Source: Chryseobacterium gleum (GTDB taxonomy: Bacteria; Bacteroidota; Bacteroidia; Flavobacteriales_D; Crocinitomicaceae). Taken from it: 34,202 nt of DNA. Under the pieces are notes generated by a model that was not told the origin of the DNA, did no database searches, and saw only the letters and a program-made list of their open reading frames with translations. Both the position numbers and the translations under genes were made by a program. The stretch is taken from the NCBI GenBank assembly GCA_945888595.1, contig CAMDAO010000018.1, forward strand, positions 1 to 34,202, given 5' to 3'. Shown one piece after another: positions 13,845 through 24,219 of this stretch; the stretch's first letter is position 1, and every line of letters starts with the position of its first letter.

Positions 13845-16800
13845 ATGTTAAATTTTGCAAAAGCATTTAATTACAAATCCGACAGTGACGAACAGGAATT
13901 TTTTAAGGAATCACTTTTGATCAACTTCATAGGTTCGGCAACGTGCTTTTTCTATATTTATTCCGTTAATAATTATTTGATTAATAGTATTGCGGGCTGC
14001 TACATTATGTTTTCGGCAGGTGTGCTCTTAACGATTTTATTTTTCCTTCTCAATAAAAAGTTGATTTCCTTCATCAAAGCTGTCAATGTTGGAAATTTTG
14101 TCGCCTATGTAGCTTTAGTCATAGATGTTTACTACACAGGCGGAATTCAATCGCCAACATTAGCATGGATAATTTTATTGCCAATGGCTTCTTTTTTGAT
14201 GTTAGAAAAATGTTTTTCAACTTCATTTTGGCTCGCGGTAAGTGTGCTTTTAATTATTGTTTATGGTGCTATTGGTATTTGTGGAATTACTGTTATCAAT
14301 AATTTGGGCGTAAAGGAATTCCCTATATTTTTAACGACGTCGTATGTTGGGCTCGCAATGATGTTGGCAATTATGACGAATTTATTTGATTCGAAGAAGA
14401 GAAGAATATTTGATTTATTAGAAGCAAAGCAACTTGAACTATTTAATAGTGAAAAACGTTTCCGAATTATTTTTGAAAAAGCTCCGTTAGGTATTTCAGT
14501 TGCAAATTCCGTTAATGGAGAAATTGAAGAATTGAACTTAAAATTTGCTGAGATTGTAGGAAGAAAGGAAGGCGAAATTAAAATAATGGGGTGGGAAAGT
14601 TTCACGCATCCTGAAGATGTGCAAGAAGATCGGGATAGTATGTCTAAATTACTTAGCAAGGAAATTTCCGAATATAAACAAACCAAAAGATATATTCGGA
14701 AAGACGGTTCAATTATTTGGGTGGATATGTCCATTAGTCCCATTGAAACGAAAGACAACGAAAACCAGCAACATATCTGCATAATTGAAGATATAACTGA
14801 AAGAAAAAGAATAGAATCGATACAAATCGTTAAAGAGCAAAACTCTTTGTTATTAAGTCACGCTTCTCAAGTTCCGGGAGTTATCTATCAAGTTCAGTTA
14901 TCTGCAGACAATGAGATTTCTATTCCTTTTGTCAGTAACGGAGTTCTTGACTTATTTGAAGTTCGTCCAGAAGATGTTATGGCAGATGCAAAACTCATTC
15001 TTCATTCGGTGCATGAAGAGGATATCGAGAACGTAAAGAAAACAATGTCTTATTCGATGAAAACATTGACGAACTGGGTTCAGGATTTTAGAATTGTCCT
15101 AAAATCAAATGAGATTCGTTGGTTAAGAGGTAATTCAAAGCCGGAAGTATTAAAAAACGGGAATATTATTAGTCATGGTTACATAATAGACATTACTAAA
15201 CAAAAGGAGTTTGAGCAGATTGAAAAGCAAAAAAATAAAGATATTCTCGCTCAACAGAATTCGTTGTTGGAATTAAATATGCTGTCAACGGAATTAAACT
15301 TTAATGAAAAAATAAGATCTATTTTAGTAAATACATCGCAAACATTAAAAAATGAAAGAGTTAGTTTTTGGGAGTGGGAAGGTAATAATTTGAGCACGAA
15401 ATATTTTTATAGATTAAGTACAAATCAATATTTACAAGGAGAGACTTTTACCAAATCAAGTTGTGAAACATTTTTTACTGAGCTATTACTTAATAAAAAT
15501 ATTATTGCTTATGATGTTTTTGCTAATAGGGCTACGATGGATTTATCCGAGTATTATACACAAAATAAGATTTCTTCATTGGTAGCTATTCCTATTCAGA
15601 AAGGGTCAGAATCAATTGGTGTAATTTGTTTTGAAAATGTTGGCCCACAAAGAAATTGGTCACATTCTGAACTTACATTTATTAAATCCATAGCTGATCT
15701 TCTTACTTTAGCTTTTGAAAGCGAGGAACTAAAGAAGGCGAAAGATGAGATACATCTGAAAGAAGAAAGATGGAAATTTGCTATTGAAGCGAGTACCGAT
15801 GGAATGTGGGATTGGAATGTTGTTACAAATGAAATATATCGTTCTGCCAGATGGTCAGAAATGTTAGGTTTTGACCCTTCAGAAATTGATAATACGTTGG
15901 AAGCATATACGTTGCGAATTCATCCAGATGATGTTGAGATGGTTACAGAGGAGTTACAAAAACATTTTAGGTCAGAAATCCCAAGTTATTCTACTGAACA
16001 TAGAGTGCAATGTAAAGATGGCTCCTATAAATGGATTTTAGACAGAGGGAAAGTTATTGTATGGAATGATGATAAAACGCCGCAGAGAGTGGTTGGTACT
16101 AAAAGCGATGTTACCGAACGAAAAACGACCGAATATAATTTAGAAAAAAGTGAAGAAAGACTCAATCTTGTGCTAGCAGGAACGAATGACGGCTGGTGGG
16201 ATTGGGATCTAATCGAAAATAAATTATATTTTTCACCTAGATGGTGGAACATGTTTGGCTATTTAGAAAATGAAATAGAAATGCAACCAGACATATATCC
16301 AAAGTATGTTCATCCTGAGGATAGAGCGAGAGTAGAAAATTCTTTTACTGCATGTCTTGATAACGGGACTTCTTCGTATGAAATTGAATGTAGATTTTTA
16401 AATAAAAAAGGGGAGTATATATCAATTCTTTCTCGAGGGTATATCTTGAGGGATGCAACGAATACTCCAATTCGTGTTTCTGGTTCTGATATGGATCTTA
16501 CGGATCGAAAAGAAGCTGAAGCGCAGATCAAGCAATCGTTGGAAGAAAAAGAAGTGCTTTTAAAAGAGGTACATCATCGTGTGAAAAACAATCTTCAAAT
16601 TATTTCTAGTATTCTAAATTTGCAATCTTCAACAATTGCAGACAAGCAAACGTTAGACCTGCTAAAAAATAGTCAGGACAGAATTCGATCCATGTCACTT
16701 ATTCATGAATTACTTTATCAAACGAAAGATTTTTCTACAATTAATTTTTCTGAATACATTAGAAGTATTGCCACAAATCTATTTCAATCATATAATCAAA

Positions 16801-17162
16801 ATAGGTTAGTTAATTTAGTTCTTGAACTAGAGCCTGTTTTTTTAGATCTCGATTCGGCAATTCCTTGTGGATTAATTATCAATGAATTAATAACTAATTC
16901 ACTTAAATACGCATATAATACGGACGATGAAGGAGATGTCAGAATTAATTTAACGCTGAAAAATAATATCGTTTTAATAATAATTGAAGATACGGGGAAA
17001 GGAATTCCGACTACGATAGATTTTAGAGAAACAGAGTCATTAGGGATGCAATTAGTGATTTCTTTAACAGATCAAATTGATGGAGAAATAAAAATGGATA
17101 ATTCGCAAGGCACTAGATTTGAAATTCAATTTAAAAACAATGCGAAACAGGCTATTTCTTAA
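13845..17162 (+). CDS. Membrane multi-sensor histidine kinase (PAS-PAS-GAF-PAS-PAS, HisKA_2 type)
   Basis: 1105 residues. About six transmembrane helices occupy roughly 25-185. They are followed by PAS domains near 205-320 and 330-455, a GAF domain near 475-625, and two PAS/PAC domains near 645-765 and 770-890; several units end in DITERKR or DVTERKT-like PAC motifs. The kinase is of the HisKA_2 class: [20 protein letters not shown], with HH at 910-911 holding the phospho-acceptor, then the ATPase boxes [12 protein letters not shown] and DTGKGIP. The G-rich lid is reduced to SLGMQLV. There is no receiver or output domain and no response regulator next to it, so the partner must be encoded elsewhere. 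PAS3 and PAS4 share W-D-W and R-W-[SW] motifs, suggesting duplication. Stimulus unknown. Confidence 0.94.
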   Translation: MLNFAKAFNYKSDSDEQEFFKESLLINFIGSATCFFYIYSVNNYLINSIAGCYIMFSAGVLLTILFFLLNKKLISFIKAVNVGNFVAYVALVIDVYYTGGIQSPTLAWIILLPMASFLMLEKCFSTSFWLAVSVLLIIVYGAIGICGITVINNLGVKEFPIFLTTSYVGLAMMLAIMTNLFDSKKRRIFDLLEAKQLELFNSEKRFRIIFEKAPLGISVANSVNGEIEELNLKFAEIVGRKEGEIKIMGWESFTHPEDVQEDRDSMSKLLSKEISEYKQTKRYIRKDGSIIWVDMSISPIETKDNENQQHICIIEDITERKRIESIQIVKEQNSLLLSHASQVPGVIYQVQLSADNEISIPFVSNGVLDLFEVRPEDVMADAKLILHSVHEEDIENVKKTMSYSMKTLTNWVQDFRIVLKSNEIRWLRGNSKPEVLKNGNIISHGYIIDITKQKEFEQIEKQKNKDILAQQNSLLELNMLSTELNFNEKIRSILVNTSQTLKNERVSFWEWEGNNLSTKYFYRLSTNQYLQGETFTKSSCETFFTELLLNKNIIAYDVFANRATMDLSEYYTQNKISSLVAIPIQKGSESIGVICFENVGPQRNWSHSELTFIKSIADLLTLAFESEELKKAKDEIHLKEERWKFAIEASTDGMWDWNVVTNEIYRSARWSEMLGFDPSEIDNTLEAYTLRIHPDDVEMVTEELQKHFRSEIPSYSTEHRVQCKDGSYKWILDRGKVIVWNDDKTPQRVVGTKSDVTERKTTEYNLEKSEERLNLVLAGTNDGWWDWDLIENKLYFSPRWWNMFGYLENEIEMQPDIYPKYVHPEDRARVENSFTACLDNGTSSYEIECRFLNKKGEYISILSRGYILRDATNTPIRVSGSDMDLTDRKEAEAQIKQSLEEKEVLLKEVHHRVKNNLQIISSILNLQSSTIADKQTLDLLKNSQDRIRSMSLIHELLYQTKDFSTINFSEYIRSIATNLFQSYNQNRLVNLVLELEPVFLDLDSAIPCGLIINELITNSLKYAYNTDDEGDVRINLTLKNNIVLIIIEDTGKGIPTTIDFRETESLGMQLVISLTDQIDGEIKMDNSQGTRFEIQFKNNAKQAIS

Positions 17163-17193
17163 TTTAATCTAATAATCATACCCGTATTTTGTT

Positions 17194-17201
17194 TACTTTT
17201 G
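17194..17201 (+). promoter_or_regulatory. Possible -7 element before the small membrane protein gene
   Basis: TACTTTTG matches TAnnTTTG, 33 bases before the preferred ATG at 17235, and overlaps the alternative TTG start at 17199, arguing against that longer reading. No -33 TTG at the expected place. Confidence 0.3.
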
Positions 17202-17234
17202 ACTCCTAACAAACAGTATAAAAATGCTTTTTTC

Positions 17235-17555
17235 ATGAAAAATTTCTTAGCTAAACCAGTTAATACCTTTCTTGTTTTATTCATTAGCTTACTGTTGACA
17301 TTTTTCTTATTGCCAATAAATATTTTTGATGGAGAAATTGTATATCAACAAGGAATTCAAAAAATAGTTGAAAAACGGCCTCTAAGTCTCTATTTTATTT
17401 CTGGATTAGAATATGACAAAGCTCAATTAGTTGGTGTAAAAGAATATTACCTGCTTCCCAAAGGATATTTTATGGCTTTTTTATTCATTTTTTGCATTCC
17501 TCTTCTGGTGGCATTCCGCGTTTCCTTTGGCAAGAAAAATAGTACAAAGAGCTAA
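17235..17555 (+). CDS. Small two-helix membrane protein, function unknown
   Basis: 106 residues from ATG 17235; a longer reading from TTG 17199 would add 12 polar residues and overlap a promoter-like box, so I prefer the ATG. One hydrophobic helix lies near 10-30 (TFLVLFISLLLTFFLLPINIF) and a second near 75-95 (GYFMAFLFIFCIPLLVAFRV), with about 45 residues between them and a basic end (KKNSTKS). The loop between the helices, with IVEKRPLSLYFISGLEY, is probably on the outer face of the inner membrane. I recognise no family. It precedes the alpha-2-macroglobulin gene by 91 bases in the same direction, but a promoter-like box in between means co-transcription is uncertain. Confidence 0.7.
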   Translation: MKNFLAKPVNTFLVLFISLLLTFFLLPINIFDGEIVYQQGIQKIVEKRPLSLYFISGLEYDKAQLVGVKEYYLLPKGYFMAFLFIFCIPLLVAFRVSFGKKNSTKS

Positions 17556-17588
17556 GCGTTGAACCGATTATTTTGTTGATAAAATTCT

Positions 17589-17596
17589 TATATTTG
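17589..17596 (+). promoter_or_regulatory. Possible -7 element for the alpha-2-macroglobulin gene
   Basis: TATATTTG matches TAnnTTTG, 50 bases before the ATG at 17647. TTG triplets upstream are at 10 or 27 bases, neither the normal spacing, so this is tentative. Confidence 0.35.
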
Positions 17597-17646
17597 ACCA
17601 ACTTATTGTGCTTTTAAACGGATGAACTAATTTTCAACTAAAAACT

Positions 17647-20600
17647 ATGAAATTCCTTATTGCTTTTTTCTCATGCTTTGTTTTTTGTTTCCACCCTGTG
17701 GTAGGTCAAAATTTATCAAACATAAACGGTTATCCGCCATTGACAAAATCAATTTCTGCACCAGAGTATAATTGGGATGAGGTAAATTCATTCAAAACAG
17801 ACGGTTTGCCAAGGAAAGCGATCGATAAAATAAAAGAAATTCAAAAGCGCGCAATTAAAGAAAATAACAGTAAAGAGTTTTGGAAATCGTGTAAAGAACT
17901 AGATGAATTACTAGAACGGTCTCAGTATGATCCTATAGAAAATCAGTTGTTTGTTTGGGAATTTGCCCAAAAAGCAGATTCACTTCCTTTCCCATTGAAT
18001 AATTTAATGCATTACCAAGTATATAAATGGATAAATTCTCTATACTGGAAAGGGGAATTACGTTTTGATGATGAAAGTTTACTTTGGAATATAGAAGGAA
18101 AACAGACAAAATTAGTCAATCAATCCATCAACGAATTATATGATTATCATCAAAAGAGGAGTCTAAATAATCCGAGTGAATTAATGAAATTTTCTTCTTC
18201 CATTTTTTGGGAAAAAGGGAATAATTCGCAAATTCAAAAATATTCAATCACGTTATTTGAGTGCTTGGCATTGAAAGTAATTAATTCACCAAATAATTAT
18301 AGAATCAACAATGATTTTGACAATCGTATGATTTCAGATTCTACTTTTTTTAGTTTCACGAATAATTTAATGAAAGCAGATAATGTTAATGACCCTGAGT
18401 ATTTAAATATTCAACTTTACTATCATATAGAACAATTGTGCTTAAAAAATATGCGGTGGGATGCTTACGCTTTTTGGGTAGAGCAGCGATTAAATGAGGT
18501 AGTTGAAAAATCTACCTATGAGAAAATAAATGATTTTGACAGAGAAAAATTATTGATTTCTGCCTATTCTCGTTTTGAAGATTTTTTGAATGAAAAGGCA
18601 TCTTCATCTCGTTTTTCTCATCACATTGCCCAAGAACTTTTCAATAAGTCAAAAGAATATAATTGGAAAACAAATACTAGTCCCAAAGATAATTGTATTA
18701 GAGCACTAAAAAAAATTGAAAAATCGCTCAATAAATTCCCTAATTCAGAATTTATTGAGCAATTGAGTGAATTAAAGAAAGTCATTTTGTCTGATGATTT
18801 AAACTTTTCATTGAAAGGGAATTTTAGTAAAGGAAAACCAAGTATTCTGACTGCGGAATATCGGAATGTCTATAGTTCTGCTTTGAAAATTTACAAAATA
18901 GAATCTGAGAAACAAGATGGATATGCTCCGAATCTGTTAAAAAATTATCAATTATCTCTTGTGTTTTCTAAAAAATTAAAGTTTAACAAAGATTCCCTAT
19001 TTTTAAAACACGATAAAGATTTTATTATACCTGAATTTAGTAAGAATGGGAAATATTTATTCATTATTGGTCGCTCTGAGCAGGAGATAGCTGCTTTACT
19101 TACTGTTGATACGCTCCTCAATAGGAAGGATTTTGCCTACCAAGTGTATCAATTAAGTTCTTTACAAGTGCTAACAAAGGACAATAAAGGACGTGCCGAA
19201 TTTATTGTAACAAATGCTAACAATGGCAAACCAGTAAACAAAGCTTCAATTCACTTAACAAAGCGATTTTATCGTGGAAGGCAATCTCCTGACTCAACTT
19301 TTCCGAATGACAACGTTATTTATACAAATACTGCTGGAAAAGCTGATTTTCAAGGGAATGAATCCTATGAATATACGGTTAAATCAGGTATTGACAGTAT
19401 AACAGGATATGTGTATTCTTATAAACAGGAAGAATCTCGTGAGCAAAATAATTACAAAGTTTACACTGACAGAGGGATTTATCGGCCAGGGCAAAAAGTA
19501 TTCATAAAGGTGATTGCTTTTTATGGTAAAAACAACGAGAACAAACTTGTAACATCTAAAAAAGTAAGTATTAAGATAAAAGATCAAAATAGTCAAATCG
19601 TGTGTGAAAATTCACTACAATTAAATGAATTTGGAAGTTGTTCAGGTACTTTTTCACTGCCAAAAAACGGATATTTATTAGGGACGTTATCGATTTATGT
19701 GGAAGATTCATATCAAAAATCATTTCGTGTGGAAGAATATAAGCGCCCAACATTTGAGGTTACTTTTGACGAAATTACAGGCAAAATTAAGCTGGGAGAT
19801 TCAGTAACACTTTCTGGTAATGTGCTCGCCTTTGCTGGATATCCAATTGCGAATGCAAAAACAACTATTCGAATTTCTCAATACAATTATTTTCCGCATT
19901 GGTGCGATGTAAAATATGATGAAAGAACGTCATCTATAGATTTGGATGTCCTGACAGATGCAAAGGGAAAATTTAAATTCACCTTTCTTCCCGAAAAAAG
20001 TAAATATTTATTTGGCTCTAGATTCTCTTTTACTGCTACCATTGTAGACGGTACGGGAGAAGTACAGGAAGCGACAAAGTCATTGTATATAGGAAAAGAA
20101 AGTTACTCTATTTCAATGTCATTGGATGAAAATTTGCTGTCAACAGTTGATAATAAAGTAAATATTATCGTTCAGAATAGTCAAAATATTGAGCAAAAAC
20201 AGGCGGTAATTAGTTATGCTATAATGAAAATAAGCCCTTCTAAATGGATTATTGATCGACTTAATCAAGCTGAATACCAAGATTTTAAAGTGTCAGAATT
20301 TGAGAAAAAATTCCCAAGTACTAGTTATTTCGCTGCAAGTTCCGGGCAAATTATCGACACCATTGCTACAGGAAAAATCAAATCAAACGAGCCCGTAGAT
20401 TTAAATAAAATTTTAGTAAATCAAGTAGGTCATTTTTCTATCGAAGCTTATACGATTGATGAAGTAGGAGAAAAATCTATAGCGCAACAATTCTTTAATT
20501 ATATTCAGCCAAATAAGTTGAAAGAGCAGCATCAAAGCACATTTTGGATGGTGTCTAATGCGAAGTCACCAAAAATGGGGGATGAAATCGAGATTAGTAT

Positions 20601-23541
20601 TGGTAGTTCATATAAACGACTAAATGTCTATGTGGAACATGTTAATTCAGCAGGAAAATCGGTTGGAAAATGGATTATTCTCAAACATAGGGTAACTTTG
20701 AAATATAAAATAACGGATAAGGAAAAAGATGGATTTTTAGTCACTTGTATCACAGGAATAAACGGCAAAGTATACCAAGAAGCGAAACGTATAAACGTTG
20801 TGAATGATGAGAAAAGTTTGGAGGTGAAATTATCAACTTCACGCGATGACTTGAGACCAGGTAGTAAAGAAAAATGGGCTATTTCGGTGGCTGATATCAA
20901 TGGAAAACCGGTAATATCTGAACTTTTAGTTGGCATGTATGACGCTTCTTTGGATCAATTTTCATCCAATTATTGGGATGCTCAATTTTATTATCCACCG
21001 TATTTTGATTCCTATTGGAATCACCAACAAGCCAATATTTTACAAATCAACGTTGCTAGGTGGCAAAATGAAAATTACTATTCTCTTGGAAATTATGAAA
21101 ATATGGGAGATGCTGAATCTGGGGAGACAAGGTATACTGCGCCAAAATTTTTTGAAAAAGAGTCTTTCGCTCCGTCACATTCAGTAGCAGAAGATGTGAA
21201 GTCAGATAGCACAAAACAAACTAAGAACGATACACTAAAGCAGCTCGAAGAACCTAGCGATTCTAAGCAGGGTTCCCCCCGCACTAATTTTGATGAAACA
21301 GCGTTCTTTTATCCAAGTATTTATGCGGATACTAGTGGACAATATCGCTTTGAATATATCCTACCAGATGCATTAACGAAATGGCGTTTTATGGCTGTTG
21401 CGCATACAACAGATTTGCAGTCTGGATCATTCGAAAAAACATTTGTAGCGAAGAAGGAGGTAATGATTCAGCCAAATACCCCACGTTTTTTTAGAGAAGG
21501 TGATCTTTTTGTTTTTTCTTCTAAAGTTGTCAATACGACCGATAAAAATCAGGAAATGGTGGTTCGTTTAAAATTTATCAACCCGATTACTGAGCAAGAT
21601 GTCACCTCCTTATTTGGAAATATAGTGGAGCAAAAAATCACTCTTTTAGCGTCGTCTTCTCAAGAAGTTTCTTGGAACTTAAAAATCCCGCAAGGTCAAC
21701 TTTCAATTGTAGCATATCTAATTGAAGCGGATGGGAAATTGTTTTCGGACGCTGAGAAGAAAACACTACCGATAGTGTCAAATCGTATGTTGATTTCCGA
21801 ATCCAAACCTTTTGTGAAAACATCAAGTGGCGATAAGACATTCTCTTTTGATAGGATAAAAACAATTTCTCCAACTGCTCAAAAGATCTCTATGAGTTTA
21901 GAAATTCAAACACAACCATTGTGGACCACTTTGATCACGTTACCCTATTTAATAGAGTTTCCTTATGAATGCGCTGAACAAACATTTTCCCGATATTTTG
22001 GAAATGTATTAGCGCAAAAAATAATTCAAGATAACCCTGCTTTTAAGCGTATTATTGACACTTGGAAAGAGATTGATCCAAAAGCTTTTATTTCAGAATT
22101 AGAGAAAAATCCAGAGTTAAAAACAATTATTTTGACGGAGACTCCGTGGTTGCTTGATGCTCAGAATGAAAACATGCAACGTCAGCATTTATCGTTACTT
22201 TTTGATGAAAATAATTTAAGATCAAATAGTAATGCTTCACTAGCAAAATTAAAGGAAATGAAGGCTAGTGATGGAGGTTGGTCTTGGTTTGGAGGAGAAA
22301 AATCTAATGCATATATTACCCAGCATATTGTTTCCGGATTTGGGCAGTTGAAACAATTAGGGGTGAAAATCGATGAAGAAATAATTCAAGGACCACTTCT
22401 TTTTTTAGATGCGCTTTATGACGAAGAATTTAAAAAAATAAAACCAGATGTAAAACAAAGGTTGGGTGGTTTAACTGAAATGCATGTCCATTGGCTAGTA
22501 GCTCGTTCATATTTCAATCAGCAAAATTCTACGTCTGTCACCTATTATAACCAATGTTTACTAAAAGATTGGAAGAACTTCAATTTACATACGCAAGCAT
22601 TAGCGGGAATGAGTTTCGTCTATTCTGGAGATAAAGTATTTGCTGAAAAAATAAAAAACTCAATTGTAGATCGTGCTACTATTCGTCCTGAAATGGGAAT
22701 GTATTGGAATGAAAATAAGATGGGGTATTCCTGGAGTCAATCGCAAATAGAAACGCAAAGTAAATTGATTGAATTTTTCAGTGCTATCGGAAATTTAGAT
22801 AAAGAAGTTCAGAGCATGCAATTGTGGTTACTGCAGCAAAAAAGAACAAATTCCTGGGAAACAACCAAATCAACTACTTCTGCTTGCCATGCATTACTTA
22901 TTAATAAAAAAACGGTTCAAAATCAAGGTGCCCAAGAGGTAAAAGTAAAGTTAGGGGACGGAACAGACTTGGGAATTTTAAACCCTGATTCCGGATCTAC
23001 TTTCACTTGGACAGGGAAAGATATTGCAGAGGGAAAAGCGATTGTAACGATCAATACGACCAATGACCATCCTGTTTTCGGAGCGATTCATTTTCAGTAT
23101 TTAGAAGAGATGTCCAAAATTCAAAAATCGCAAGGTGAGATACGTGTCGAACGTCATTATTATATGGAAAATAATGGGAAGGAAGAAGAGATTAATTCAT
23201 CAACGGTCTTAGCTCTCGGCACAAAAGTAAAAGTAAAAATAGCAGTAACAGCAAATCGTTCCATGGAGTTTGTACACGTAAAAGACTCCAAAGCAGCAGG
23301 GTTTGAGGCGAGACAAACTATTTCAGGAAATCATTATTCAACGGTAAGTTATTACCAGGTAAATAAAGATGCATCCACCGATATTTTTATTGATTTTCTG
23401 CCCAAGGGAACACATGTTTTTGAATATGAAATTTTTGCATCCGGACGAGGAGAATTATCAACTGGAGCAGCAATTGTTGAATGTATGTATGCTCCTATTT
23501 TTAGAGCGAATAGCGATGGAATTAAATTGATTGTTAAATGA
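17647..23541 (+). CDS. Bacterial alpha-2-macroglobulin family protein with thioester motif
   Basis: 1964 residues, one of the very large Bacteroidota macroglobulins. It starts with a signal peptide ending near VVGQ and no lipobox, so it should be periplasmic or exported. Family features: YRPGQKVFIKVIA (MG2-type repeat), RVEEYKRPTFEVTF (MG3 start), then FFYPSIYADTSGQY and ALTKWRFMAVAHT (start of the A2M core). The thioester site is CAEQ at 1442-1445: both cysteine and glutamine are present, so a reactive thioester can form. Residues about 1151-1214 form a polar, Lys/Glu/Ser-rich segment before the A2M core, placed like a bait region that proteases would cut. The expected role is trapping foreign proteases. 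No pbpC gene lies next to it, unlike many bacterial loci. Confidence 0.94.
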   Translation: MKFLIAFFSCFVFCFHPVVGQNLSNINGYPPLTKSISAPEYNWDEVNSFKTDGLPRKAIDKIKEIQKRAIKENNSKEFWKSCKELDELLERSQYDPIENQLFVWEFAQKADSLPFPLNNLMHYQVYKWINSLYWKGELRFDDESLLWNIEGKQTKLVNQSINELYDYHQKRSLNNPSELMKFSSSIFWEKGNNSQIQKYSITLFECLALKVINSPNNYRINNDFDNRMISDSTFFSFTNNLMKADNVNDPEYLNIQLYYHIEQLCLKNMRWDAYAFWVEQRLNEVVEKSTYEKINDFDREKLLISAYSRFEDFLNEKASSSRFSHHIAQELFNKSKEYNWKTNTSPKDNCIRALKKIEKSLNKFPNSEFIEQLSELKKVILSDDLNFSLKGNFSKGKPSILTAEYRNVYSSALKIYKIESEKQDGYAPNLLKNYQLSLVFSKKLKFNKDSLFLKHDKDFIIPEFSKNGKYLFIIGRSEQEIAALLTVDTLLNRKDFAYQVYQLSSLQVLTKDNKGRAEFIVTNANNGKPVNKASIHLTKRFYRGRQSPDSTFPNDNVIYTNTAGKADFQGNESYEYTVKSGIDSITGYVYSYKQEESREQNNYKVYTDRGIYRPGQKVFIKVIAFYGKNNENKLVTSKKVSIKIKDQNSQIVCENSLQLNEFGSCSGTFSLPKNGYLLGTLSIYVEDSYQKSFRVEEYKRPTFEVTFDEITGKIKLGDSVTLSGNVLAFAGYPIANAKTTIRISQYNYFPHWCDVKYDERTSSIDLDVLTDAKGKFKFTFLPEKSKYLFGSRFSFTATIVDGTGEVQEATKSLYIGKESYSISMSLDENLLSTVDNKVNIIVQNSQNIEQKQAVISYAIMKISPSKWIIDRLNQAEYQDFKVSEFEKKFPSTSYFAASSGQIIDTIATGKIKSNEPVDLNKILVNQVGHFSIEAYTIDEVGEKSIAQQFFNYIQPNKLKEQHQSTFWMVSNAKSPKMGDEIEISIGSSYKRLNVYVEHVNSAGKSVGKWIILKHRVTLKYKITDKEKDGFLVTCITGINGKVYQEAKRINVVNDEKSLEVKLSTSRDDLRPGSKEKWAISVADINGKPVISELLVGMYDASLDQFSSNYWDAQFYYPPYFDSYWNHQQANILQINVARWQNENYYSLGNYENMGDAESGETRYTAPKFFEKESFAPSHSVAEDVKSDSTKQTKNDTLKQLEEPSDSKQGSPRTNFDETAFFYPSIYADTSGQYRFEYILPDALTKWRFMAVAHTTDLQSGSFEKTFVAKKEVMIQPNTPRFFREGDLFVFSSKVVNTTDKNQEMVVRLKFINPITEQDVTSLFGNIVEQKITLLASSSQEVSWNLKIPQGQLSIVAYLIEADGKLFSDAEKKTLPIVSNRMLISESKPFVKTSSGDKTFSFDRIKTISPTAQKISMSLEIQTQPLWTTLITLPYLIEFPYECAEQTFSRYFGNVLAQKIIQDNPAFKRIIDTWKEIDPKAFISELEKNPELKTIILTETPWLLDAQNENMQRQHLSLLFDENNLRSNSNASLAKLKEMKASDGGWSWFGGEKSNAYITQHIVSGFGQLKQLGVKIDEEIIQGPLLFLDALYDEEFKKIKPDVKQRLGGLTEMHVHWLVARSYFNQQNSTSVTYYNQCLLKDWKNFNLHTQALAGMSFVYSGDKVFAEKIKNSIVDRATIRPEMGMYWNENKMGYSWSQSQIETQSKLIEFFSAIGNLDKEVQSMQLWLLQQKRTNSWETTKSTTSACHALLINKKTVQNQGAQEVKVKLGDGTDLGILNPDSGSTFTWTGKDIAEGKAIVTINTTNDHPVFGAIHFQYLEEMSKIQKSQGEIRVERHYYMENNGKEEEINSSTVLALGTKVKVKIAVTANRSMEFVHVKDSKAAGFEARQTISGNHYSTVSYYQVNKDASTDIFIDFLPKGTHVFEYEIFASGRGELSTGAAIVECMYAPIFRANSDGIKLIVK

Positions 23542-23590
23542 TTAGTACAAATCCGAAAGCGCTGGAAGTAAAATAATAAAGTGACAAACG

Positions 23591-24169
23591 ATGAATCCAA
23601 AGGTTGATTTTTATTTTAGTAAAGCCCAAAAATGGCAAGAGGAAGTGAATATGTTGAGAACGATAATTCTTGATTGTCAGCTCAACGAAGAATTGAAATG
23701 GGGCTGCCCTTGTTATACCTTTCAGAAAAAAAATGTCATATTAATTCATGGCTTTAAAGAATATTGTGCTGTTTTGTTTATAAAAGGTGTTTTATTAAAT
23801 GACGCACACGGTGTTTTAATCCAGCAGACAGAGTATGTGCAAGCAGCGCGACAGATACGATTCACCAATTTAGGCGAGATTATTGAAATAGAAAAAATCT
23901 TGAAAGAATATATTTATGAAGCGATTGAAATAGAGAAAGCAGGTTTACAAGTGATCTTAAAAAAGAATCCAGAGCCTGTTTTCCCGGATGAATTTAAAAA
24001 CAAAATAGATGAAATTCCTTCTTTGAAAGATACTTTCGCATCACTGACTCCCGGCAGACAAAGAGCGTACCTTATTTATTTTTCAGCGCCAAAACAATCA
24101 AAGACACGTGAAGCGAGGATTGAAAAATGGGTACCGCAGATTCTCAAAGGAAAAGGATTAAATGACTAG
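23591..24169 (+). CDS. YdeI/DUF1801 family protein
   Basis: 192 residues. The N-terminal half (about 10-115) fits DUF1801 (YdhG/YjdI-like), with ELKWGCPCYTFQKKNVILIHG and the later GVLIQQTEYVQAARQIRF. The C-terminal segment TPGRQRAYLIYFSAPKQSKT followed by REARIEKWVPQIL is the hallmark of YdeI/OmpD-associated proteins. Function is not established for the family; a frataxin-like fold has been proposed for related domains. No signal peptide, so cytoplasmic. It begins 49 bases after the macroglobulin stop. The two do not look functionally related. Confidence 0.88.
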   Translation: MNPKVDFYFSKAQKWQEEVNMLRTIILDCQLNEELKWGCPCYTFQKKNVILIHGFKEYCAVLFIKGVLLNDAHGVLIQQTEYVQAARQIRFTNLGEIIEIEKILKEYIYEAIEIEKAGLQVILKKNPEPVFPDEFKNKIDEIPSLKDTFASLTPGRQRAYLIYFSAPKQSKTREARIEKWVPQILKGKGLND

Positions 24170-24219
24170 ATTAAATGTTTAATGTTCAAATTCACTAACT
24201 TTACAATAAAATTATCTCT

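Noticed and set aside
14261-14782. 173-codon minus-strand open frame inside the histidine kinase gene
   Set aside because: It lies wholly within a well-supported coding sequence with clear PAS motifs, and its own translation is low-complexity serine/isoleucine-rich without domains.
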